Translations under genes and position numbers: made by a program
Shown here: positions 17,942 through 25,162 of the stretch, piece by piece
Position numbering within the stretch: the stretch's first letter is position 1
How the letters are laid out: every line of letters starts with the position of its first letter
Notes under the pieces: generated by a model
Database searches by the model: none
Told to the model about the DNA's origin: nothing
What the model saw: the letters and a program-made list of their open reading frames with translations, nothing else
DNA from: Spirochaetia bacterium
GTDB lineage: Bacteria > Spirochaetota > Spirochaetia > Treponematales > Treponemataceae
DNA length: 61,126 nucleotides
NCBI GenBank assembly: GCA_022768865.1
Contig: JALELH010000123.1
Span: 1 to 61,126, forward strand
Reading direction: 5' to 3'

Positions 17942-19570
17942 ATGTCTAGAGATGTTAAGGAATTGTGCCACTGGGCTGACCAGCAGGCTGCTAAAATCAT
18001 TAAGGAAAAGGGAGACCTGGATTCATATACATGTGCTTCAGGCATTACTCCATCTGGTACTGTTCACATCGGTAACTTCCGTGAAATCATTACGGTTGAT
18101 CTTGTAGTCCGTGCATTGCGCGACCTTGGCAAGAATGTTCGCTTTATTTATTCCTGGGACGACTACGATGTATTCCGTAAGGTTCCGGCAAACATGCCAA
18201 ACCCGGAAGAACTTTCAAAATATCTTCGTTATCCTATTACTTCTGTTCCGGATACTTTCGGACGCGACGAAAACTATGCACGCCATCACGAAGTTGATAT
18301 AGAAAAGCAGCTTCCACGCGTTGGCATCAATCCGGAATTCCTTTACCAGTCACAGAGATACAGGGCAAACCGTTATGCAGAAGGCATGAAGAAAGCACTT
18401 CAGAACCGTGAACTTATTAAGGAATGCCTGAACCATTACCGTGATGACGAACACAAAATGAAGCCGGAAGACGTTTACTGGCCTACAGCAATTTTCTGCG
18501 GAAAGTGCAATAAAGACACAACAGAAATTACAGGCTACGACGGAGAATACGGCGTAAGCTACAAGTGTGAATGCGGCTGCGAAGAAACTGTAGACATCCG
18601 CAAGTTCGGCGGCATTAAGCTTGGCTGGCGTGTAGACTGGCCTATGAGATGGGCAGAAGAAAAAGTATGCTTTGAACCAGGCGGAAAAGACCACATCAGT
18701 CCGGGCGGTTCTTACGATACTGCTAAACTTGTTTCTAAAAAGATTTATAACTGGGATGCTCCCGTTACAATGAAGTATGACTTTGTTAAGCTTAAGGGTG
18801 TTCCTGGTAAAATGTCTTCTTCTAAGGGTAAGGTTATTTCTTTGGTTGATGCCCTTGAAGTTTACCAGCCGGAAGTTTTGCGCTACATTTTTGCACAGAA
18901 TAAGGTTGATCATGAATTTTCCATCAGCTTTGACCTGGACGTAGTAACAGTTTACGAAGCCTACGACAAGACAGAACGCATTGTATGGGGAATGGAAGAA
19001 CCAAAAGAAAAAGACCCTGCAAAAAAAGAATCCATCATCCTGCGCGAAAAGCGTATTTATGAATTAAGCCAGATTAAGCCTGGAATGCCGGAAGTAAAGC
19101 CTTACCAGGTTCCATTCAGACTTTTGACAACCTTGCTCCAGACTTACGACGGAGACATTGATGCCGTAATTGCTTCTCTTGGAGACGTAAAGCCGGAACA
19201 GGAAGAATGCCTGCGCCGCCGCTGTGTTTGTGCATGGTACTGGGTAAACGAAAGTGCACCTGACTGCGCTCCTGACTTCTGCTTTAAAATCCGCAAGGAC
19301 GGTTCAAAGGCAGAAGACATTACGGGTGATATGCTTAAGGCAGTTGTCCGCGTTCGTGATGAAGTTGTGCCAAAGGTTGGCTCTTACGCCCTTGATAAGG
19401 AATGCCAGCAGGCAATGTATGATATTGCAACAGAACTTGGCATTGAACCAAAGGCCTTGTTTACTGCACTTTACCATGCCTTAATCGGCAAAGACCAGGG
19501 CCCGCGCCTTGCCAACTTTATGAAGATTATAGGCAAAGAAAAACTGCAAAAGATTCTTTCTGTTTACTAA
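17942..19570 (+). CDS. lysS: Lysyl-tRNA synthetase, class I (archaeal type)
   Basis: A 542-residue class I synthetase charging tRNA-Lys. The class I motif appears as VHIGNFRE (HIGN at 42-45) and KMSSSKG near 289-295. A CGKC...CECGC zinc-binding region lies near 184-205. Spirochaetes are known to use this archaeal-type enzyme in place of the class II LysRS found in most bacteria. A strong terminator follows. Confidence 0.96.
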   Translation: MSRDVKELCHWADQQAAKIIKEKGDLDSYTCASGITPSGTVHIGNFREIITVDLVVRALRDLGKNVRFIYSWDDYDVFRKVPANMPNPEELSKYLRYPITSVPDTFGRDENYARHHEVDIEKQLPRVGINPEFLYQSQRYRANRYAEGMKKALQNRELIKECLNHYRDDEHKMKPEDVYWPTAIFCGKCNKDTTEITGYDGEYGVSYKCECGCEETVDIRKFGGIKLGWRVDWPMRWAEEKVCFEPGGKDHISPGGSYDTAKLVSKKIYNWDAPVTMKYDFVKLKGVPGKMSSSKGKVISLVDALEVYQPEVLRYIFAQNKVDHEFSISFDLDVVTVYEAYDKTERIVWGMEEPKEKDPAKKESIILREKRIYELSQIKPGMPEVKPYQVPFRLLTTLLQTYDGDIDAVIASLGDVKPEQEECLRRRCVCAWYWVNESAPDCAPDFCFKIRKDGSKAEDITGDMLKAVVRVRDEVVPKVGSYALDKECQQAMYDIATELGIEPKALFTALYHALIGKDQGPRLANFMKIIGKEKLQKILSVY

Positions 19571-19576
19571 TCAGCA

Positions 19577-19611
19577 ACAAAAAAAGGCTTCCGTCTGGAA
19601 GCCTTTTTTGT
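19577..19611 (+). terminator. lysS terminator
   Basis: AAAAAAAGGCTTCC, loop GTCT, GGAAGCCTTTTTTG: a strong hairpin with a T-run six bases after the lysS stop. Confidence 0.88.
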
Positions 19612-19620
19612 TTATCTTTT

Positions 19621-19682
19621 TTCACCAGCTTCATTAACCGAAGGTTTATGAGGCTGGTGAAGGAATAGCCTTCGGCTATTCC
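19621..19682 (-). terminator. Tandem hairpins at the end of pta
   Basis: TTCACCAGCTTCATTAACC (19621-19639) pairs with 19643-19661 with two mismatches. GGAATAGCC-ttc-GGCTATTCC (19662-19682) is perfect and contains the pta stop codon (19676-19678). On the minus strand both hairpins lead into an A-rich stretch rather than a clean T-run. They separate convergent lysS and pta. Confidence 0.6.
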
Positions 19683-20710
19683 GCCTGAAGTGCTGTTACA
19701 GCAACAGTTGCTACAATGTCGTCTACGTTGCAGCCGCGGCTCAAGTCGTTCAATGGTTTTGCAAATCCCTGGCAAACAGGGCCAATAGCCATCCATCCGC
19801 CCATGCGCTGGCAGATTTTATAGCCGATGTTTCCTGCGTTAATGTTAGGGAAAATAAATGTATTGGCGTGTCCTGCAACCTTAGAATCCGGAGCCTTAAG
19901 TTCTCCAACTTCCGGTGCAATGGCTGCATCAAACTGGAATTCTCCGTCCAGTGCAAGTTCCGGTGCCTTTTCTTTAGCAAGCTTTGTTGCTTCCTGAACC
20001 TTTGTTACGCTGTCTGTAAATTTCTTGTCGTTGCCTGAACCCTTTGTAGAGAAAGAAAGCATGGCAACACGTGGTTCAATGCCTGCAATTTTCTTTGCAG
20101 TATCTGCAGATGCAATTGCAATGTCTGCCATTTCTTCTGCTGTAGGTTCAATGTTGATGGCGCAGTCACCAAAAACGCTTACGCCTTCCTTGATGTATGG
20201 GTTTCCGCTTTCAGGAGCAACCATAATAAAGCATGAAGAAACTGTCTTAATGCCAGGTGCTGTCTTAATAACCTGAAGTCCAGGGCGCAGTGTGTTTGCT
20301 GTTGAATGGCATGCACCGGATACAAAACCGTCTGCGTCTCCTGCCTTTAGGATAAGTGCGCCGTACATTGTCCTGTCTTTAAGGATGTATGCTTTTGCTG
20401 CAGCTACGTCTGCATATTCCGGAGCATTTGTCTTTTTATTGATTTTGCCTTCACGTGCCTTGAACAGAAGTTCTGCATATTTGTCTGCATTAGAATCTGT
20501 TGCAGGATCAATCAGTGTAACGCCTGAAAAATCAGCACCAGGTGCTGCTTTCTGGCATTCTTCCTTTGTGCCAAGAAGAATGATTTTTGCAATGCCTTCT
20601 TTTACGATGATGGAAGCAGCTTCTACAACGCGCTTGTCTTCACCTTCGCAAAGAACGATTGTCTTGCCTGCTTTTTTTGCCTTTTCCTTTAATTCTTTAA
20701 CAAAGTCCAT
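19676..20710 (-). CDS. pta: Phosphate acetyltransferase
   Basis: A 344-residue short-form Pta, interconverting acetyl-CoA and acetyl phosphate. Diagnostic segments are VLCEGEDKRVVEAA near residues 19-32, DGFVSGACHSTANTLRPGLQ near 127-146 and the C-terminal NTFIFPNINAGNIGYK block. No ackA lies in the window. Shine-Dalgarno AGAAGG lies seven bases before the ATG. Divergent from ilvE, with a palindromic element between. Confidence 0.95.
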   Translation of the reverse strand: MDFVKELKEKAKKAGKTIVLCEGEDKRVVEAASIIVKEGIAKIILLGTKEECQKAAPGADFSGVTLIDPATDSNADKYAELLFKAREGKINKKTNAPEYADVAAAKAYILKDRTMYGALILKAGDADGFVSGACHSTANTLRPGLQVIKTAPGIKTVSSCFIMVAPESGNPYIKEGVSVFGDCAINIEPTAEEMADIAIASADTAKKIAGIEPRVAMLSFSTKGSGNDKKFTDSVTKVQEATKLAKEKAPELALDGEFQFDAAIAPEVGELKAPDSKVAGHANTFIFPNINAGNIGYKICQRMGGWMAIGPVCQGFAKPLNDLSRGCNVDDIVATVAVTALQAE

Positions 20711-20770
20711 AATTTGCCTTCTTTAAAAAAATATTTTATATAGAATATCACCGCTATTAAATCTTTTCAA

Positions 20771-20918
20771 TTATTGCATTCTGCTTCCGTACAGAACCAT
20801 ACCAATCTGCTAGGGTGCGCCCTTTCCACAAAAAAAGCTTCGGGCTAAGCCCGAAGAAACATCGTGGGTTGCACAAGTCGCAGATTGGCATGAACCTGTA
20901 CTACGCAGAACGCAATAA
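20771..20918. repeat. Imperfect palindromic intergenic element, copy C
   Basis: The ends TTATTGCATTCTGC and GCAGAACGCAATAA pair with one mismatch. Inner arms CCAATCTGC/GCAGATTGG and a central CTTCGGGCT-ta-AGCCCGAAG type hairpin follow. It shares AGAACCA on the left and TGAACCTG-nn-CTACG on the right with the elements at 198-290 and 54761-54854, so it looks like a longer relative. It lies between divergent pta and ilvE. Confidence 0.75.
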
Positions 20919-20983
20919 ATTTAAATTATTCATCCTTTAAAGAAATACATTAATGAAAATAATATTCTGCCTGTAAAAAGCAT

Positions 20984-21012
20984 TTTACATTTTTTTTTCA
21001 TAGTGATATTAT
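20984..21012 (+). promoter_or_regulatory. ilvE promoter
   Basis: TTTACA (20984-20989), a 17-bp spacer and TATTAT (21007-21012), each five of six to consensus. The predicted leader is about 45 bases, with no riboswitch or leader peptide visible. Confidence 0.65.
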
Positions 21013-21065
21013 TTTTTAACCAATTTAATAATTTGGATTGGATTTTTCTATTAAGGGGTGTTCTT

Positions 21066-22088
21066 ATGGCAAAAGACATTGATTGGGGTAATTTGCCTTT
21101 CAGTTACATGGAAACAAGCAAAAGTTTCGTAGCCACATGGAAAGATGGTGCCTGGGATGAAGGAACATTGACTTCTGACCACACAATTACAATTAGCGAA
21201 TGCGCCTGTGTCCTTCAGTATGCACAGACATGTTTTGAAGGACTAAAAGCATATACAACTTCTGACGGAAAAGTGGTCACATTCAGACCGGACCTTAATG
21301 CAGAACGCATGGAAAGCAGCTGCAAGCGTCTTGAAATGCCAGTATTCCCAAAAGATAAATTTGTTCAGGCCGTAATAGATGTAGTAAAGGCAAACCTTGA
21401 CTATGTTCCGCCATACGGAAGCGGTGCAACACTTTACATCCGTCCGTTTATGTTCGGTTCAAATGCCGTTATCGGTGTAAAGCCGGCAACAGAATTCCAG
21501 TTCCGCATTCTGGTAACTCCTGTAGGACCATATTTCAAGGGCGGAGTAAAGCCTATTAAAGTACGCATCTCTGACCGCGACCGTGCTGCTCCGCATGGAA
21601 CAGGAGACATTAAGGCAGGACTTAACTATGCCATGTCCCTTTACAACATCGTAGACGCACACAACTGCGGCTATGCAGAAAACATGTATACAGACCCTGC
21701 AACACATACTTATATAGAAGAAACCGGCGGAGCAAACATTCTTTTTGTAGACAAGGAAGGAACTTTATTGACACCTAAGTCTGATTCAATCCTGCCGTCT
21801 ATTACACGCCGTTCTTTGATTACAGTTGCAAGAGACATCCTTGGCATGAAAGTAGAAGAACGCAGAATCAACAAGAACGAACTTGAAGGCTTTGTTGAAT
21901 GCGGCCTCTGCGGAACAGCAGCCGTAATTTCTCCAATCGGACAGGTTGACGACCATGAAAAGTCAATCAAGTTCCCTAGCGGAATGGAAGAAATCGGACC
22001 TGTAATGAAGAAGCTGCGCGAAACATTAACAGGCATCCAGATGGGCACAGTAAAAGGCCCTGAAGGCTGGGTTGTAGAAATTAAATAA
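21066..22088 (+). CDS. ilvE: Branched-chain amino acid aminotransferase
   Basis: A 340-residue fold-type IV PLP enzyme interconverting Leu/Ile/Val and their 2-oxo acids. The PLP lysine lies in GTGDIKAGLNYA and the substrate loop in ECGLCGTAAVISPIG. I chose ATG 21066 because AAGGGGTG lies just upstream and the protein then begins MAKDIDWGNLPFSYM, normal for the family; the 21 upstream in-frame residues look like translated leader. A GC-rich terminator follows. Confidence 0.94.
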   Translation: MAKDIDWGNLPFSYMETSKSFVATWKDGAWDEGTLTSDHTITISECACVLQYAQTCFEGLKAYTTSDGKVVTFRPDLNAERMESSCKRLEMPVFPKDKFVQAVIDVVKANLDYVPPYGSGATLYIRPFMFGSNAVIGVKPATEFQFRILVTPVGPYFKGGVKPIKVRISDRDRAAPHGTGDIKAGLNYAMSLYNIVDAHNCGYAENMYTDPATHTYIEETGGANILFVDKEGTLLTPKSDSILPSITRRSLITVARDILGMKVEERRINKNELEGFVECGLCGTAAVISPIGQVDDHEKSIKFPSGMEEIGPVMKKLRETLTGIQMGTVKGPEGWVVEIK

Positions 22089-22115
22089 AGTTAGGCTTTT
22101 GTAGCTTAAGTTATA

Positions 22116-22149
22116 TTCCCCGGAGGATGTTCTTCCGGGGATTTTTTTT
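22116..22149 (+). terminator. ilvE terminator
   Basis: CCCCGG (22118-22123) and CCGGGG (22135-22140), followed by ATTTTTTTT. Beyond it, up to the minus-strand stop at 22322, I see nothing coding. Confidence 0.85.
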
Positions 22150-22321
22150 GAAAAACAATGATTCTAGAAATTTATTATTTGTGAAAAGTGTTGACAGAGT
22201 CAAATAGCTGAAGATGACATTATGGCTGACAGGTACTGAAGCATTGCATCTATAGGCGTTTTCCATTGCTTCCGTATGGTAGAGCCAGTAATTGTCATAG
22301 ATTTTCTAAGTGATTTTTTTC

Positions 22322-22636
22322 TTATATTGCACAGTTGATAAACGAAAGTTTGTTGTTTTTTATGTCTTTCAGAACATCAAGAAGCCTGAAGGCAGGTCCT
22401 GTAGGGTGAGTCCTGCCACATTCCCATGCTTCTACTGTTTTTTTGGAAACTCCCATATATGAAGCAAAAACGCTCTGCGTCATGCCGGCATTATTTCTGA
22501 TTTTTTTTATTTCGTCGCATGAATATTCTGTAACCGGGGAAATTAAGTAGGTAGTTTTTTTAGCCTGTCCGGTTCCTTTTTCATAATCGATTGCCTGGTT
22601 TAATCCTGTATAAAGGTCATTGAATAGTGATGACAT
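22322..22636 (-). CDS. XRE-family regulator, orphan antitoxin-like
   Basis: A 104-residue protein. A helix-turn-helix occupies about residues 41-90 (IRNNAGMTQSVFASYMGVSKKTVEAWECG), with the pattern seen in HigA-like antitoxins and YiaG-type regulators. No toxin gene lies on either side. The ATG sits exactly six bases after a -10 (TATATT), and a CCCTA-N5-TAGGG dyad lies between -35 and -10, so it is probably autoregulated and translated from a leaderless mRNA. The palindrome array lies upstream. Confidence 0.8.
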   Translation of the reverse strand: MSSLFNDLYTGLNQAIDYEKGTGQAKKTTYLISPVTEYSCDEIKKIRNNAGMTQSVFASYMGVSKKTVEAWECGRTHPTGPAFRLLDVLKDIKNNKLSFINCAI

Positions 22637-22642
22637 GTTTGC

Positions 22643-22671
22643 AATATAACCCCTAGCTTATAGGGTGTCAA
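22643..22671 (-). promoter_or_regulatory. Leaderless promoter with operator for the XRE gene at 22636
   Basis: On the minus strand: TTGACA (22671-22666), a 17-bp spacer, TATATT (22648-22643), six bases, then ATG. The spacer carries the inverted repeat CCCTA-N5-TAGGG (22651-22665), a likely autorepression site. Confidence 0.75.
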
Positions 22672-22685
22672 TGTTTTTTGCCTGC

Positions 22686-22909
22686 TGGAGATGAAAAATT
22701 CGAGGCATCTTCCATAGTCGGTGGTAGACATCCTCCGTAGTCGACGGGAGATGTCCTCCCTAGTCGAAGGGAGATACCCTCCATAGACTACGGAGACGGC
22801 CTCCCTAGTCTATGGGAGACTGTCTCCCAAAATCGATGGGAGATGACCTCCCAAAATCGATGGGAGATAGTCTCCCAAAAAAAGTGGGAGATGGTCTCCC
22901 GAAAATAAT
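22686..22909. repeat. Tandem array of short palindromes, 23-24 bp period
   Basis: About ten units. The last four start at 22814, 22838, 22862 and 22886 with an exact 24-bp period; earlier ones (22723, 22746, 22769, 22792) are about 23 bp and more diverged. Each clear unit is GGGAGA-N3-TCTCCC or CCTCCC, followed by an 8-9-bp spacer such as AAAATCGAT or TAGTCGAA. GGGAG and CTCCC alternate, so many alternative hairpins can form. It lies between two XRE genes of the same strand. Function is unknown; regulator-binding array or expanding minisatellite are both possible. Confidence 0.88.
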
Positions 22910-22937
22910 TAAAATCTGTATTTTTTATTTACTGTAT

Positions 22938-23243
22938 TTATTGTCCTTGAAAATAAGTTTCAAGGAGAGCCTTTATATCTGATGTAAGGCGAGATTCTAA
23001 GGTATCTTTCAGTTTTGTTGAAACTGAACTGGCATTTCGCAGGAATAAATCGGCAGGGTGAATTTCTAAAGCGTTGGCGATTGAAAAAAGTAAATCTATG
23101 GAAGGAAGTTGTCTAAAAGATTCGATACAACCAATAGTACCTGCACTGCAATTGCACAATTCTGCAAGTTTTGCCTGAGATATTTTCTGTTTTTCTCTAT
23201 AAAACTTTAGGTTGCTGACTAAATCTTTTTGATATTTATTCAT
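22938..23243 (-). CDS. XRE-family transcriptional regulator
   Basis: A 101-residue protein with an N-terminal cro/cI helix-turn-helix (KFYREKQKISQAKLAELCNC, then IESFRQLPSIDLLFSIANAL) and a short C-terminal helix. It is divergent from the type III restriction-modification genes with 139 bp between, so it may control them. No Shine-Dalgarno; TATACT at 23256-23251 lies seven bases before the ATG. Confidence 0.82.
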   Translation of the reverse strand: MNKYQKDLVSNLKFYREKQKISQAKLAELCNCSAGTIGCIESFRQLPSIDLLFSIANALEIHPADLFLRNASSVSTKLKDTLESRLTSDIKALLETYFQGQ

Positions 23244-23382
23244 TTTACTTAGTATAAATAAGTATTAGCTATAGAGAAATTTTGTGTAACCGAGTATTAT
23301 AATGTAATCACTTTGTTTAACGCATAAAATTATAAGGTAAAATTGGTTATACAAAGAAAATTAATGTTAGGAAAGAAAGGTT

Positions 23383-24654
23383 ATGAACTCAAACATCTAC
23401 CAAATTACAGAACAAATATTGCTTAAAGAAAAAGAATTCTGCTCACAGGATAATAAACTTCTAAAGAATAAGGTTATGGAAGCAGCTCAAAAAGGAGATG
23501 AAAGGCTGATATCCTTGCTTTTGGAAAATAAAGAGACTTGCCAAAAGTTCTTTAAAAAAGTTGGCAATGCTTTTATTTTTATTAAAGAAGATTTTTGCCT
23601 TGTTCTGCAAAATACAAATGCCTTTTCTTACGGCTACACACGGTATAAGCAGATGATTGGTTTTGCAGATGCAAACGGAAACCTTATTAAAAATCAAAAA
23701 GATGTGGAACTCGTTTTTCCGTATAAAGATGCTGTTTTAGCAGGCGGACAGACAAAAGACGACCAGAAGAGAAAAGAAGTTTTTTACAATGAACTTTTAC
23801 AGGATAAAGAAATAACAAACCTTCTTGCCCCAAAGGTTTTGTGCAATGCGCTGGCTTTTGATAAAGAAAATCCGGAGGGGAAAAGCGTTACAGAATTTAA
23901 CAATGAAAACCTGATTATCCGCGGAAATAATTTACTGGCATTAAGTTCTATAAAAGAAAGGTATGCTGGGCAGGTTAAGTGCATTTATATTGATGTTCCT
24001 TTTAATACTGGTAACGATAGTTTTAAATATAATGATAATTTCAATCATTCCACATGGATGACCTTTATGAAGAATCGTTTAGAATTAGCTAAAGATTTGT
24101 TGTCAGATGACGGAAATATTTTTATAAATGTTGATTATAATGAGGCAGCGTATTTAAAAGTTCTATGTGATGAAATTTTCGGCAGGGAAAATTTGATAAA
24201 TGAAATAATATGGAGATATAGAACTTATATTGGACAAGTAAAAAAATTTTTTCCAAGAAAACATGATAATATATTTTGGTATAACAAAAAAAATCTTGAA
24301 TACTTTAATCAAGGAAATGTTGGCAATTTTGAGGATACTCCAGACTTTAAACGATGGAAAAACTTTTTAACAGAAGATGGTTGTATTGTATATGGAAAAC
24401 ATCCAACAACCGATTCTAGATTTACTGCATATTTAAATAAATATATAAAGCAATACGGTGAACCAAAAGAAGGAGAAATTATTTATAAAAACTCAGGTTA
24501 TGTAATAGATGATGTTTGGGAAGATATTATTGCATTAGATGCAAAAAATAAGACTGAACGAATTGAAGAATTTAGTGGAAGTGGTCAAAAGCCAGAAGCT
24601 TTACATAGAAAGAATTTTATCTTCTGTAACCCAACCCGGCGACCTTGTTCTTGA
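23383..24654 (+). CDS. mod: Mod subunit, N-terminal fragment
   Basis: A 423-residue reading frame carrying the N-terminal part and target-recognition region with IYIDVPFNTGNDSF. The last residues after QKPEAL (HRKNFIFCNPTRRPCS) are out-of-frame translation. It lacks the AdoMet-binding motif, so alone it should not methylate. Confidence 0.8.
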   Translation: MNSNIYQITEQILLKEKEFCSQDNKLLKNKVMEAAQKGDERLISLLLENKETCQKFFKKVGNAFIFIKEDFCLVLQNTNAFSYGYTRYKQMIGFADANGNLIKNQKDVELVFPYKDAVLAGGQTKDDQKRKEVFYNELLQDKEITNLLAPKVLCNALAFDKENPEGKSVTEFNNENLIIRGNNLLALSSIKERYAGQVKCIYIDVPFNTGNDSFKYNDNFNHSTWMTFMKNRLELAKDLLSDDGNIFINVDYNEAAYLKVLCDEIFGRENLINEIIWRYRTYIGQVKKFFPRKHDNIFWYNKKNLEYFNQGNVGNFEDTPDFKRWKNFLTEDGCIVYGKHPTTDSRFTAYLNKYIKQYGEPKEGEIIYKNSGYVIDDVWEDIIALDAKNKTERIEEFSGSGQKPEALHRKNFIFCNPTRRPCS

Positions 24655-25153
24655 CTTCTTCCTTGGTTCCGGAACAACTGCCGCTGTTGCTCATAAAATG
24701 GGGCGTCATTACATCGGCATTGAACAGATGGATTACATAAAAACAATTACCGTAGAGCGATTAAAAAAAGTGATAGCAGGGGAACAGGGCGGCATTTCTA
24801 AAGCTGTAGACTGGAATGGCGGAGGTTCATTTGTTTTTTGTGAACTTGCAGAACTTAATCAAAAATACGCAGATAAAATTCAATCCTGCAAAACGGAAGA
24901 AGAAATTACGGCTTTAACAGAAGAAATTAAAAACAGTGATTATATTTCAACACATGTAATTCCGTCCCAAATTAATACGCAAATTCAAGAATATAAAGAT
25001 TTATCCCTAGAAGAAAAAAAGCAATTTGCAATGGAAATCCTTGATAAAAATATGCTTTACATAAATGCCTCTGACATGGAAGACAAGAGTTTTAATGTTA
25101 ATGATGCTGATAAAAGTTTTACAAAAAGCTTTTATTCAAAATTATCTAAATAA
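24539..25153 (+). CDS. mod: Mod subunit, C-terminal fragment
   Basis: A 204-residue reading frame from an internal ATG. Family-like sequence begins only at IERILSSVTQPGDLVLDF and includes FLGSGTTAAVAHKMGRHYIG. The first 30 or so residues are an out-of-frame reading of the upstream recognition region. There is no good Shine-Dalgarno before the ATG. Confidence 0.7.
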   Translation: MQKIRLNELKNLVEVVKSQKLYIERILSSVTQPGDLVLDFFLGSGTTAAVAHKMGRHYIGIEQMDYIKTITVERLKKVIAGEQGGISKAVDWNGGGSFVFCELAELNQKYADKIQSCKTEEEITALTEEIKNSDYISTHVIPSQINTQIQEYKDLSLEEKKQFAMEILDKNMLYINASDMEDKSFNVNDADKSFTKSFYSKLSK

Positions 25154-25162
25154 GAGGAAACT

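Larger units (their letters stand above)
23383..25153 (+). pseudogene. mod: Type III restriction-modification methyltransferase (mod), frameshifted
   Basis: Joined, this is a roughly 590-residue beta-class N6-adenine methyltransferase, the DNA-recognition and methylation subunit of a type III system. The catalytic motif (DVPFNTG, residue 204) lies in the first frame and the AdoMet motif (LDFFLGSGTT) in the second, in the normal beta-class order. Removing one base at about 24604 restores QKPEALIERILSSVTQPGD, the expected family sequence. No simple repeat lies at the break, so classic phase variation is not obvious. A sequencing error is possible. Shine-Dalgarno AGGAAAGAAAGG; res follows 9 bp later. 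Confidence 0.85.

Noticed and set aside
22201..22320. tRNA or small RNA after ilvE
   Set aside because: No cloverleaf arms or conserved T-loop sequence could be found; only scattered short dyads.
22686..22909. CRISPR array
   Set aside because: Spacers are 8-9 bp and mostly repeated, repeats are 15-bp palindromes, and no cas genes are present.
24539..24560. Programmed frameshift at the A6 run in mod
   Set aside because: Family-like sequence continues in the first frame well past the A-run up to QKPEAL, so the break is at about 24604, where no slippery heptamer is visible.
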